Part shown: positions 44,133 through 52,202 of the stretch, one piece after another | How positions within the stretch are numbered: position 1 is the first letter of the stretch | Layout of the letters: each line of letters begins with the position of its first letter | NCBI GenBank assembly: GCA_938008435.1 | Contig: CALLKK010000016.1 | Coordinates: 1 to 64,000, forward strand | Reading direction: 5' to 3' | DNA length: 64,000 nucleotides | Source of the DNA: an uncultured Steroidobacter sp. | Lineage (GTDB): Bacteria; Pseudomonadota; Gammaproteobacteria; Steroidobacterales; Steroidobacteraceae | Translations under genes and position numbers: made by a program | The notes under the pieces: model-generated | What the model was told of the DNA's origin: nothing | Seen by the model: only the letters and a program-made list of their open reading frames with translations | The model's database searches: none

Positions 44133-45287
44133 TCAAGATCGCTGGCTCAGCTCCATCGTGCGTGCGGCGAGCTCCTTGCGGGACAACGTTTCGAATGGAT
44201 TGCGCTCGGGGGTCGCAGGCGCGCTGCCGCGCGCGGCCCGCTCGACGGGGAACGTAAGCGCGACGCGCAAGCCCGGCTCGGTGTTGGTCACGCTCACCTG
44301 ACCGCGCTCGGCGTAGAGCACGCGTAACCGCTCGCAAGTGTTGCGGATACCGACGCCGCGGCCGTTTTGAATGCGCGAAGTGTCTTTGAGGCCGGGCCCG
44401 TCGTCCGCGACTTCGAGCTGCAGCATGCCGCCCGTTACGTGCGCGCCGATGCGAATGCGTCCGCCTTCCTCGCGCGGCGAGACGGCGTACTTGATCGCGT
44501 TCTCGATGAGCGGCTGCAAGAGCAGGCTCGGCATCAGCACGTCGGTCGCCGAGTCCTCGATGGCGAATTCGATGGTCAGCCGTTCGCCGAAGCGCATTTT
44601 CTCGATGTTGAGATACAAGTCGAGCGCTTCGATCTCCTGCGCGACGGTCACCTTCTTCATCGGATCCTGATCGAGCGTATAGCGCAGGAACTCCGACAGG
44701 CCGGTGACGGCTGCATTCGCCGTCGAATTGCGATTGTCGAGAATGAGCGTCGAGATGGCGTTGAGCGTGTTGAACAGAAAGTGCGGGTTGAGCTGGTAGC
44801 GCAGCATCTTGAGCTGCGCCTCTTGCGCGAGCGCCGAGGCACGCAGCGCCGCTTCACGTTCGTGCTGCATCGATTCGTAGTAGCGCACCCCGAAGTACAG
44901 GCCCATCCAGCACGCGATGAGATAGGTCGATTGAATGCCGCCGCTGAAGAGCTCGGTCCAGTAATCGATCTGCTTCGAGGGGTCGTACCGCTGATACGCC
45001 CAATTGACGCCGACTCGCCAGACGAGCGCATCGATGTAGGCGACCGCGAGCGCAACCGGCACCATGACCTTGAGGGACCGTCCCCACAGCCAACGGCAGA
45101 TGTAGCGCAGCGGCGCGCTCACGATGAGGCCCCACACCGTCGTGATCAGAATGACCTGGGTGTAGGCGATCGGCTTGCCGTAGAGCAGCGCGCCGAGGTA
45201 CTGCGAAAAGGCGTAACCCGTCCAGCCGACGGCATGCAACGACCAGAACAAGAGGTCGCGATTCTTCTTGAGATCGGGCAGGGTCAT
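44133..45287 (-). CDS. LytS/YehU-type sensor histidine kinase
   Basis: A 384-aa membrane kinase. About four membrane helices occupy residues 15-165, with no extra sensor domain. The His_kinase motif is QLNPHFLFNTLNAISTLI, and the ATPase part has LLQPLIENAIKYAVSP (N-box), VADDGPGLKD and GRGVGIRNTCERLRVLYAE. The start MTLPDLKKNRDLLFW at 45287 puts the first helix at once; longer upstream frames are Pro/Arg-rich. It is directly upstream of the LytTR regulator. The signal is unknown. Confidence 0.93.
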   Translation of the reverse strand: MTLPDLKKNRDLLFWSLHAVGWTGYAFSQYLGALLYGKPIAYTQVILITTVWGLIVSAPLRYICRWLWGRSLKVMVPVALAVAYIDALVWRVGVNWAYQRYDPSKQIDYWTELFSGGIQSTYLIACWMGLYFGVRYYESMQHEREAALRASALAQEAQLKMLRYQLNPHFLFNTLNAISTLILDNRNSTANAAVTGLSEFLRYTLDQDPMKKVTVAQEIEALDLYLNIEKMRFGERLTIEFAIEDSATDVLMPSLLLQPLIENAIKYAVSPREEGGRIRIGAHVTGGMLQLEVADDGPGLKDTSRIQNGRGVGIRNTCERLRVLYAERGQVSVTNTEPGLRVALTFPVERAARGSAPATPERNPFETLSRKELAARTMELSQRS

Positions 45288-45431
45288 GCGCTGTGCTCGG
45301 CTCGGCCGCTTCGGGCAAGAAGCTCCTGAGTACCACACTGTAAGCGTCGGCGTACGGAATAGGTTTCCGTCCGCCGTTTCGGGCGCACGCCTCGTCGCAA
45401 AGCGTCCGTTACGGCCCGGGCGCCGCCCGGG

Positions 45432-46121
45432 TTACCGGGGGCCGGCCAGCCGCTGCTCGAGCCACGCGGCGATATCCGCGATCTCCTGCATGCATACCTG
45501 GTGCTCCATCGCGTAGCTCTTCCATTCGACCGGGTAGCCCATGCCGCTCAGCAGATCGTGCGAGAGCCGGCCCGCGAGCGGCGGGACGATCGGATCGAAG
45601 TTGCCGTGGCACATCAGGATCGGGGTGTGCCGGTTGGCTTCGGCAGCCTGCTGCGCCAACGTGTCGCGCAGGGGCAGGTACGTCGACAGCGCGAGAATGC
45701 CCGCAAGCGTCTGACCGTATCGCAGGCCCGTGTGCAGCGCGATCGCGCCGCCTTGGGAGAAACCCGCGAGCACGATGGCGCTCGCCGGCACGCCGCGCGC
45801 CAGCTCGCGCTCGATGAAGCGGTGCACCGTACGCTCCGATTCACGAATGCCGGCGTCGTCTTCCAGGCGCGTGATCTCGAAGCTGCGAATGTCGTACCAG
45901 GCGCGCATGACATAGCCATTGTTGATCGTGACCGGGCGCTGCGGCGCATGCGGGAAGACGAAGCGTGCCGCCACTGCGCTAGAAAGCTTGAGTTCCTCCA
46001 CGATGGGCACGAAGTCGTAGCCATCCGCGCCGAGACCGTGCAACCAGATGACCGCGGAGGTGGCAGGCGCGGCGGGTTCGAGGACGACGGCTTCTTCCGA
46101 TTCGTGGGACGTATAGGGCAT
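45432..46121 (-). CDS. Carboxylesterase / phospholipase-type alpha/beta hydrolase
   Basis: A 229-aa cytoplasmic hydrolase of the carboxylesterase 2 family (EstB/YpfH/acyl-protein thioesterase-like). Seen: oxyanion VIWLHGLGADGYDFVPIVEEL, nucleophile GFSQGGAIALHTGL, acid CHGNFDPIVPP and a His in YAMEHQVCMQEI. It is between two unrelated signalling genes on the same strand, 144 bases from the kinase. The substrate cannot be told. Confidence 0.93.
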   Translation of the reverse strand: MPYTSHESEEAVVLEPAAPATSAVIWLHGLGADGYDFVPIVEELKLSSAVAARFVFPHAPQRPVTINNGYVMRAWYDIRSFEITRLEDDAGIRESERTVHRFIERELARGVPASAIVLAGFSQGGAIALHTGLRYGQTLAGILALSTYLPLRDTLAQQAAEANRHTPILMCHGNFDPIVPPLAGRLSHDLLSGMGYPVEWKSYAMEHQVCMQEIADIAAWLEQRLAGPR

Positions 46122-46218
46122 GGTGCTGAGTTCGAACGACGCGTGGCGCACGCGGCGTGACCGCAGCGTGCGGCGAATGAAACGAGCGGCAATGCTACCG
46201 CAGCGGCGGGACGCGCGC

Positions 46219-48261
46219 TCAGGCGACTTGCTTGATCAGCAGCTCCTTCATGGCCGCTTGCAGCTCCGCCATATCGAAGGGCTTGCGCAATTGCGGCGCG
46301 TCGCCGACCGCGGCACGCAGCGCGTTGCTGTCGGCGTAGCCCGAGACGATGAGAATGCGCAGCTCAGGCTGCAGATCGCGGGCGATGCGCGCGACTTCCG
46401 CGCCGTTGATGCCGGGCATCGCGAAGTCCACGATGAGCACATCGAAGGCTTGCCGGTGCAGCAGCTCGACTGCGGCGTTGCCTTCCGATGCCTCCGTGAC
46501 TTGATAGCCGAGCGTGCGCAACGACTCGGTCATGAAGCGGCGGACGAGCCGATCGTCGTCGACGACGAGCACGCGCACGCTTGCCTCCTCCCCGGAGGCA
46601 GCCGGCGATTCGTGTGCGTGCGGTCGCGTGGACGGCACCCAAGTGCTCTCGCACGCGCGCGGCAGCGTCAGACGCACCGTCGTGCCTTTTCCTACGGCGC
46701 TGTCGATCGCGAGCGTGCCGCCGCTCTCGCGCACGACGCCGTAGACCTGCGAGAGACCGAGCCCCGTACCTTGGCCGATCGGCTTCGTGGTGAAGAAAGG
46801 CTCGATGGCGCGCAAGCGCACTTCTTCGGGCATGCCGCAACCGGTGTCGCGCACCTCGATATCGACGTAATCGCCCGGTGCCAGCCCCCGTTGTTCGCCC
46901 GATACCGGGCGGGCGGTGATGGTGAGCGTGCCCGCGCCGTTCATGGCATCGCGCGCGTTGACGGCCAGATTGAGCAGCGCAAGCTCGAGCTGATTGGCGT
47001 CGCTCACGACGGAAGTGGCGTCGGGGTCGATTGCGATCTCGATCTTGATGGCAGGTCCGACGGACTGCGCGAGCAACCCGCTCATGCCGTTCAATAGCCG
47101 CTGTAGATCGATCCGGCGAATCGCCATGCGCTGTTCACGAGAGAACGCGAGCAGCTGCGCAGCCAGCTTGGCCCCGCGACGAGCGCCTTCGAGCGCATTG
47201 GCCGCGAGCCGCTGCAGACGTTCGTCGCCGGCGGCACGCGCGTGGATCATGTCGAGGTTGCCGATGATCGCGGTCAGCAGATTGTTGAAGTCGTGGGCAA
47301 TGCCGCCGGTGAGCTGACCGACGGCTTCCATCTTCTGCGATTGCTTCAAGACCTCTTCGGCGCGGCGCCGCTCGGCCATGATGCGCAGGATGAGCACCAC
47401 GAGAATGCCGCCGAGCACGGTGGCGCCGAGCCCGGCCAGGGCCGCCACCATGATGGACCACGTGATCGGCCCATCGATGAGCGCCGACGGCACGGCGACG
47501 TGAGTGGACCACTGCGTGCGCGCGGAGGTGTCATGCGCGCTATAGCTCTTGTGCCCGCCCTCGGTTTCGCCCAGATAAGACCCGCGCGGCCGCTGCGCGA
47601 GCGCCTCCCGGATGACGCCAGGTGCAGGCGTGCCGACCGTGTCGGCTTGTTCGTCGCTGCGCGCAACGATGAAGCCGCGGCGATCCACCAGCACCGCCGT
47701 CGCTTCGCTCGGCACGATCGAGCGCAGAATCGCGTGAAAGACTTCGGCACGGATCGCTGCGCCGAGCACGTATGGAATATGTCCGTCATCGTGGACGGGG
47801 ACGTAGAGCCAGACGACGGGTTCCCCGTTGCGCTCGACGTCTCCGACCCAGTCTCCCTGTGCGGCAAGCACGTGTCCGACGGCATCCACGTGGAGCGGCG
47901 CAAGCGGAGCGCCGCTTGCTTTTTCGAAGCTCTCCAGCCGCTCGAGCTGCACCGGATCGAGCAACTGCACCGTCACCCAATCCACGTTGCCGGCGAGCAG
48001 ACTATTCGCATGCGCGCGAAAGGCGTTCCAATCTTCTTCCTTGAGGGCGGACGATTCGGCGAGCACGTGCAGCACGGCAAGGTCGCGCTCGATGCGCGCA
48101 TCCACGAGCGCCATCGCATGTTCGGCGCGGGTGAGATTCGTCCGTTCGAACCGCTCCCGTTCGCTGCGATGCAGGTAGAACACCCCGAGCGCCGCAACGA
48201 CCACCGTCGGGAGGATTGCGGCCGCGCCGAGCGCGACGAGCGAGCGCCGAAATACCTTCAT
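46219..48261 (-). CDS. Hybrid sensor histidine kinase with C-terminal receiver
   Basis: A 680-aa signalling protein. A first membrane helix (LVALGAAAILPTVVVAALGVFYL), a long periplasmic sensor of about 240 residues with dCache-like hints (PSEATAVLVDRRGFIVARSDEQAD), a second helix (WSIMVAALAGLGATVLGGILVVLILRI), then a kinase with QKMEAVGQLTGGIAHDFNNLLTAIIGNLD (H-box, NtrB-like), LALLNLAVNARDAM, VRDTGCGMPEE and GTGLGLSQVYG. A receiver domain ends the protein (VLVVDDDRLVRRFMTESLRTLG, VDFAMPGINGAE). Output is unknown because no cognate regulator is next to it. Confidence 0.92.
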   Translation of the reverse strand: MKVFRRSLVALGAAAILPTVVVAALGVFYLHRSERERFERTNLTRAEHAMALVDARIERDLAVLHVLAESSALKEEDWNAFRAHANSLLAGNVDWVTVQLLDPVQLERLESFEKASGAPLAPLHVDAVGHVLAAQGDWVGDVERNGEPVVWLYVPVHDDGHIPYVLGAAIRAEVFHAILRSIVPSEATAVLVDRRGFIVARSDEQADTVGTPAPGVIREALAQRPRGSYLGETEGGHKSYSAHDTSARTQWSTHVAVPSALIDGPITWSIMVAALAGLGATVLGGILVVLILRIMAERRRAEEVLKQSQKMEAVGQLTGGIAHDFNNLLTAIIGNLDMIHARAAGDERLQRLAANALEGARRGAKLAAQLLAFSREQRMAIRRIDLQRLLNGMSGLLAQSVGPAIKIEIAIDPDATSVVSDANQLELALLNLAVNARDAMNGAGTLTITARPVSGEQRGLAPGDYVDIEVRDTGCGMPEEVRLRAIEPFFTTKPIGQGTGLGLSQVYGVVRESGGTLAIDSAVGKGTTVRLTLPRACESTWVPSTRPHAHESPAASGEEASVRVLVVDDDRLVRRFMTESLRTLGYQVTEASEGNAAVELLHRQAFDVLIVDFAMPGINGAEVARIARDLQPELRILIVSGYADSNALRAAVGDAPQLRKPFDMAELQAAMKELLIKQVA

Positions 48262-48474
48262 TGGTTGTTCTCTTCCCTAGAGCCGCCGCCGTGGTGCAGC
48301 GAGTCCAACTCGTCCACAGCGCGCAAGTGTATACGACGAAGTCGCGCTTAGCGCGGGGCGTCAGTGGATGGGATGGCCTAAGAGGACTACAGACGATTCG
48401 GCAGCAGGCTGCTAGCATCGCTGCCAAATCACCAGGGAGAAGGCACGCGCAGCCAGCAGCCGCGCCGAAGAATC

Positions 48475-48867
48475 ATGCGCTCACGACTCATGCATGCCTG
48501 CGCGGCCTGCGCGACGTTCTGCGTCGTGGCGGCAGCATATGGGCTGACGACCGGCGTGCCGGTCGAGCGCTTTCATGTTGCGCTCTGGAGCGCGGCAGGC
48601 GTCGCCTCTTATATCGCGCTTTCTTACTTGTTCGGTTTCGACCCGTATCGCTCGCGCGTGGCCAGTGGCACGCGTCTTTGGGTACGTTACGTCGATCGCT
48701 GGGAGCTGCGTTCGGGACAAGCGACGCTGGCGATGCTCGGCTTGATGGTGGTGTGCGCACGACTCTTCGATCCGTCGCGCTTCGTCGCTGCGGTCGTCAG
48801 CAGCACATTGTCTGCCTGGACCTATTTCACTTGGCGGCTCTACGCCGGGGGATACGACATCAAATAA
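48475..48867 (+). CDS. Small integral membrane protein of unknown function
   Basis: A 130-aa protein with three to four hydrophobic segments (CAACATFCVVAAAYGL, ALWSAAGVASYIALSYLFGF, ATLAMLGLMVVCARLF, FVAAVVSSTLSAWTYFTWRLY). No conserved motif is recognised and no strong ribosome site precedes the ATG. It stands alone between the divergent hybrid kinase and a small secreted protein. The reading frame is credible but not certain. Confidence 0.55.
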   Translation: MRSRLMHACAACATFCVVAAAYGLTTGVPVERFHVALWSAAGVASYIALSYLFGFDPYRSRVASGTRLWVRYVDRWELRSGQATLAMLGLMVVCARLFDPSRFVAAVVSSTLSAWTYFTWRLYAGGYDIK

Positions 48868-49078
48868 CACACGCTGCGCCAGGTAGAGGCCGCCGAGCAT
48901 CAGAGGAGCGGCCGGCTTTCGGCAACGCGTCGCCTGTGATATTCCACCCGAGCGTGATTGTCACGAGAGAAGAAGTCACTCCGGGAAGTGCATCCTGCAG
49001 CGCCTGAGGTCGTGAGGGGGCTCATGGAGACTCGACGGCGCATCCCGGAGTGACAACCGATCGCAGCATGCGGTGCGC

Positions 49079-49402
49079 TCAGTGAGCGGCCGCTGCCATC
49101 TGCGGCAAGGCGCCCTTGAGCATCACGCTCTTGCCATCGCTGCTGACGATGCAAGTCGCGGCTGCAAACGTCTTACCCGAACGAGCGCCTTTCGCTTCGA
49201 GCGTGATGCGTTGCGCACGCACGCCGGTGAACGGGCTCGTCGCATCGATCTTGCGAATGCGCACCGTGCGATCCTTCGGCACGTGCTGCGCGACGAAGGC
49301 ATCGATGCATGCATTCATCACGTCGTCTGCGCGCGCAGCAGGCGTGCCGAGCGCGAGCGCAACCGCCGTCGTCGATACCAAACTCAAGACTCGCTTGTTC
49401 AT
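49079..49402 (-). CDS. Small secreted protein of unknown function
   Basis: A 107-aa protein with a signal peptide (MNKRVLSLVSTTAVALALGTPAARA) and two cysteines in the mature part (MNACIDAF and AATCIVSS) that could form one disulfide. GGAGG 8 bases upstream supports the ATG at 49402. It is a single-gene unit. I do not recognise the family; beta-rich segments such as RAQRITLEAKGARSGKTFAAATCIVSSDGKSVMLKG suggest a small beta-sandwich. Confidence 0.7.
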   Translation of the reverse strand: MNKRVLSLVSTTAVALALGTPAARADDVMNACIDAFVAQHVPKDRTVRIRKIDATSPFTGVRAQRITLEAKGARSGKTFAAATCIVSSDGKSVMLKGALPQMAAAAH

Positions 49403-49495
49403 CGTCGTGACCTCCAATAGTGGGCGACGATGTCAATCTATGAATGCTGCTCGCATCTCACAAACGATCATTCTTGAGGCTTGCATCGAAGAAAT

Positions 49496-50377
49496 TCATG
49501 CGGCGGCTCCGAACTCTTGCACGATCCAATCGGTCAATGCCTGGATGTCGGCGCGCTCGGCATCCTGGGTACGCAGGATCAAGTAATAGCTCTCGCCGGT
49601 GTGCAGCTCGGTGTCGAACACCTTGGTGAGCGTGCCTTGCGCGAAGCGTTCATTCGCAAGACGCGTCGAGACGAGCGCGATGCCGGCGCCGTGCTCGGCT
49701 GCTTCGGCGGCCGCGTACATGGTGTCGAAACGCAGAATCTTCTTGGGGCGCAGGGTCACGCCGAGCGCTTCGCTCCATTGCTGCCAGCCGTTGCGGCGTG
49801 CCTCGTGCACGATGAGCGAATGCTCGTTCAGATCTTCGACGCGCTTGACCGGAAGCCGCTCGAGCAGCGCGGGCGCAGCCGCCGGCACGAACGACTGCGA
49901 GAACAATCTGTGCGCGGCATAGCCAAGCTCGGGTGCAGTGCCGACGATGATGGAAAGATCGGCATCGGCCGGATGCGACTGCTGCGGCGCGAGCACCGTG
50001 TTGATGTGAATGTCGGTATCCGGTTGGCGATCGAGAAAGCGCTGCAGCCGCGGCAGCAGCATCTCGGTCGCGAAGAACGGCGGCACGTGCAGGCGCACGA
50101 CGCCGCGGCCGTGACTGATGCGCAGTTGCTCCGTAACCGTTTCGAGCCGCGCGAACACCTCTTCGACGTGACGCAGGTAATTCTTACCGGCTTCGGTCAA
50201 CGTGATCGATTGCGGGCCGCGTTCGAACAGCGTAATGCCAAGCTGCGTCTCGAGCGTCTTGATCTGATGGCTGACGGCGGAAGGCGTGATGAACAGCTCT
50301 TCCGCAGCCGCTTTGAAACTGAGCCGCGTGGCGGCCACCTGGAAGGTCTTCAGGAACTTGAGCGAAGGCAGGCGCAT
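49496..50377 (-). CDS. LysR-family transcriptional regulator (GcvA-like)
   Basis: A 293-aa regulator. The N-terminal winged helix-turn-helix LPSLKFLKTFQVAATRLSFKAAAEELFITPSAVSHQIKTLETQLGITLFERG is of the GcvA/AmpR branch, and the C-terminal substrate-binding domain spans about 90-293. The ATG at 50377 follows GGAGG by 8 bases; a GTG 9 bases earlier overlaps that site. It lies 354 bases downstream of the encapsulin gene on the same strand, with no divergently paired gene, so its target is not evident. Confidence 0.93.
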   Translation of the reverse strand: MRLPSLKFLKTFQVAATRLSFKAAAEELFITPSAVSHQIKTLETQLGITLFERGPQSITLTEAGKNYLRHVEEVFARLETVTEQLRISHGRGVVRLHVPPFFATEMLLPRLQRFLDRQPDTDIHINTVLAPQQSHPADADLSIIVGTAPELGYAAHRLFSQSFVPAAAPALLERLPVKRVEDLNEHSLIVHEARRNGWQQWSEALGVTLRPKKILRFDTMYAAAEAAEHGAGIALVSTRLANERFAQGTLTKVFDTELHTGESYYLILRTQDAERADIQALTDWIVQEFGAAA

Positions 50378-50731
50378 ACGATGCACCTCCGAGAATGAGA
50401 GCGATTAGAGCCGGACGGATCCCGAGATCAGCACATGCCCGACAGGCGCGGGTCGGCGGAACAGAACTTCGCGACAACAAAGCTCATGCAGTCCATGGCT
50501 CGAATGGAACGATGATCGATACCCGAGAGCGAGCAAATTGCATGCCGAGACCGGCGTGAAGAGCAGGACAAGCGGCAGTCCGCTGAAACGCTCGCTCAGT
50601 AGCGCATCTGCGCCGTCATGGCGCGGCAAATGAACGCATCTGCGCCGTGACGGTGCGCGCGCAGCGCAGCGCGCGAACGAAAAGTACCCATCCGGACAAG
50701 CGGATGCCGTCGCGCGGTGCGCAATATTGCG
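50378..50731. other. Intergenic region between encapsulin and LysR genes, with a short direct repeat
   Basis: A 354-base gap with no credible gene. The 14-mer CGCATCTGCGCCGT occurs at 50603-50616 and again at 50635-50648. No terminator with a T-run was found after the encapsulin gene. Confidence 0.5.
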
Positions 50732-51550
50732 TCAGGCGACGCTGTCGTTGCCGTAAACGAGCGGTACCGCGGCTTCGGGCGTCAGCACACGAAACGTGAA
50801 GCTCTCTTGGAGATAGAGCAGCACGGACGTGCTCGTGTGATCGAGATAGCCGATCGAAAAATCCTGTCCGACGGTGAGCTCGAAATCGCCGCCGCGCAGG
50901 CTCAGCACGACGGCGCCGTCCGCGGCAGGCGCCCAGACGATGGGGCCGTCGAGCAGCTCGCGCACGTGATTGATGATCGGATAACCGCGCGTCGTGCTGC
51001 GCGTAAGGCCCGTGTAACAGCGCGGCCCCAGGGCGATGCCGTACGGGCCTTCCACGCCTTCGCTGCGCAGGCGATGCGTGGCTTCGGCCACGATGTCGGG
51101 ATAGTGCTCATAGCTTTCCGGGATCGTCAGCGCCCGCTGCCGCGCAGCCGGGAAGATGCCTTCGATTCCCGCTGCCCGATAGCCCTGGAAGATGGCGCGA
51201 TCCTCGGCGATGGCGGCCGCGCGGGCGGCGTTGCGCACAGGATCCAAGTCGGCATCGCGTGCGCCGCGGCCGATGGCGTCGATTTCATCGCGCGAGAGCT
51301 CGAACGGAATGCGGATCTCGATCAGCGGTTGCGACAGCCGCATCCGAGTGACCACGCCGTCTTGCAGCGCTTCGGTGAGCTTTTCCGTTCGCCCCGTCGG
51401 AATGGCCGCTGCGTCCCAACCGAGCGGCCCGACGAAGTCGACGAAGCGGCGCGCTGCAAGCAGGAGCTTGAGCGTGCGCTTCGCTTCGGCATCGATCTCC
51501 GCCCAAGCCGCATCGTGAATCGGCGCTTGTTCGCGCAACAGCGGATTCAT
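50732..51550 (-). CDS. Family 1 encapsulin shell protein (linocin-M18-like)
   Basis: A 272-aa HK97-fold capsid-like protein that self-assembles into a proteinaceous nanocompartment (family 1 shells are usually 60-mers). It matches the family throughout: NPLLREQAPIHDAAWAEIDAEAKRTLKLLLAARRFVDFVGPLGW at the N-terminus (which lines the shell and binds cargo peptide), EIRIPFELSRDEIDAIGRGARDADLDP, GIEGIFPAARQ, and YPIINHVRELLDGPIVWAPAADGAVVLSLRGGDFELTVGQDFSIGYLDHT near the C-terminus. The ATG overlaps the stop of the ferritin cargo gene by 4 bases (ATGA), so the two are coupled. Sometimes such proteins are annotated as bacteriocins; the neighbour shows an encapsulin is meant. Confidence 0.96.
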   Translation of the reverse strand: MNPLLREQAPIHDAAWAEIDAEAKRTLKLLLAARRFVDFVGPLGWDAAAIPTGRTEKLTEALQDGVVTRMRLSQPLIEIRIPFELSRDEIDAIGRGARDADLDPVRNAARAAAIAEDRAIFQGYRAAGIEGIFPAARQRALTIPESYEHYPDIVAEATHRLRSEGVEGPYGIALGPRCYTGLTRSTTRGYPIINHVRELLDGPIVWAPAADGAVVLSLRGGDFELTVGQDFSIGYLDHTSTSVLLYLQESFTFRVLTPEAAVPLVYGNDSVA

Positions 51551-51939
51551 GGCCCAACCCTCGTCGTGCGCAGGCTGCCGATTCCGAGCGAGCCGTCGTT
51601 GCTGCTGCGCGCGTCGCCGTTGGCCGCAGCCTGATCGCCGGCCTCTTCGATCTCGAGCACCGGTCGGTCGGTGAAGAGATACGTGCGCAGATGCTCATCG
51701 AACGCAGGATCGTGACGCCGCAGCCATTCGAGCGTCATGGCTGCGTGTTCCTTTTCTTCGTCGCGATTGTGTCTGAGGATGGCCTTGAGCTCTGCGTCCC
51801 GTGCCGCTTCGAGGCGCTGGTCGTACCAGTCGATCGCTTCGAGCTCTTCCATGATCGAGACGATCGCACGGTGTCTGTCGATCGTCGCGGCGCTGAGTTG
51901 TTCGGGATTTTCGTGAAGCGTCGCGCTACTGCCGGCCAT
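51547..51939 (-). CDS. Encapsulated ferritin-like cargo protein (EncFtn)
   Basis: A 130-aa ferroxidase that is packed inside the encapsulin shell to mineralise iron. It closely resembles the Rhodospirillum rubrum EncFtn: RHRAIVSIMEELEAIDWYDQR and RHNRDEEKEHAAMTLEWLRR. The ferroxidase ligands E32, E62 and H65 and neighbours E31, E34 and W38 are at the same numbers as in that protein. Its C-terminus holds the targeting peptide GSLGIGSLR (residues 116-124), which docks into the shell. The ATG at 51939 has GGAGG 10 bases upstream. It is the first gene of a two-gene operon with the shell. Confidence 0.96.
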   Translation of the reverse strand: MAGSSATLHENPEQLSAATIDRHRAIVSIMEELEAIDWYDQRLEAARDAELKAILRHNRDEEKEHAAMTLEWLRRHDPAFDEHLRTYLFTDRPVLEIEEAGDQAAANGDARSSNDGSLGIGSLRTTRVGP

Positions 51940-52202
51940 AGAGCTCGATCCTCCGCTAATCGACGACGATTCGACGTCGCGGCGAGTGCCCGCGGCGTCG
52001 GCTGATTGCTTGCAGCTCATTACGCGCGAGCGGCCGTAGTGTTCCGGGCGGGCTGCCGGTAGGTATTTTCCGTGTGGCCGAGTCACGCAACGGTCACGCC
52101 GCGGCAGCGGGTCGAGGACGTCGAGCGGCGTGCGCGGCGATCCAGCTTTCTTTGCGCCTTCCGCGCTTGCGTCGCCACGCTCCGATCCTCTATTAGTGAG
52201 CC
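51940..52202. other. Divergent intergenic region between EncFtn and the vWA/MoxR operon
   Basis: A 263-base gap holding promoters for both operons. On the plus side TTGCGT (52178-52183) and TATTAG (about 52202) form a weak promoter that would give a very short or absent leader. No Fur-box-like palindrome was recognised despite the iron-storage genes. Confidence 0.4.

Noticed and set aside
51940..52202. Fur-type operator upstream of the encapsulated ferritin
   Set aside because: No 19-base palindrome resembling GATAAT repeats was found; only scattered short matches.
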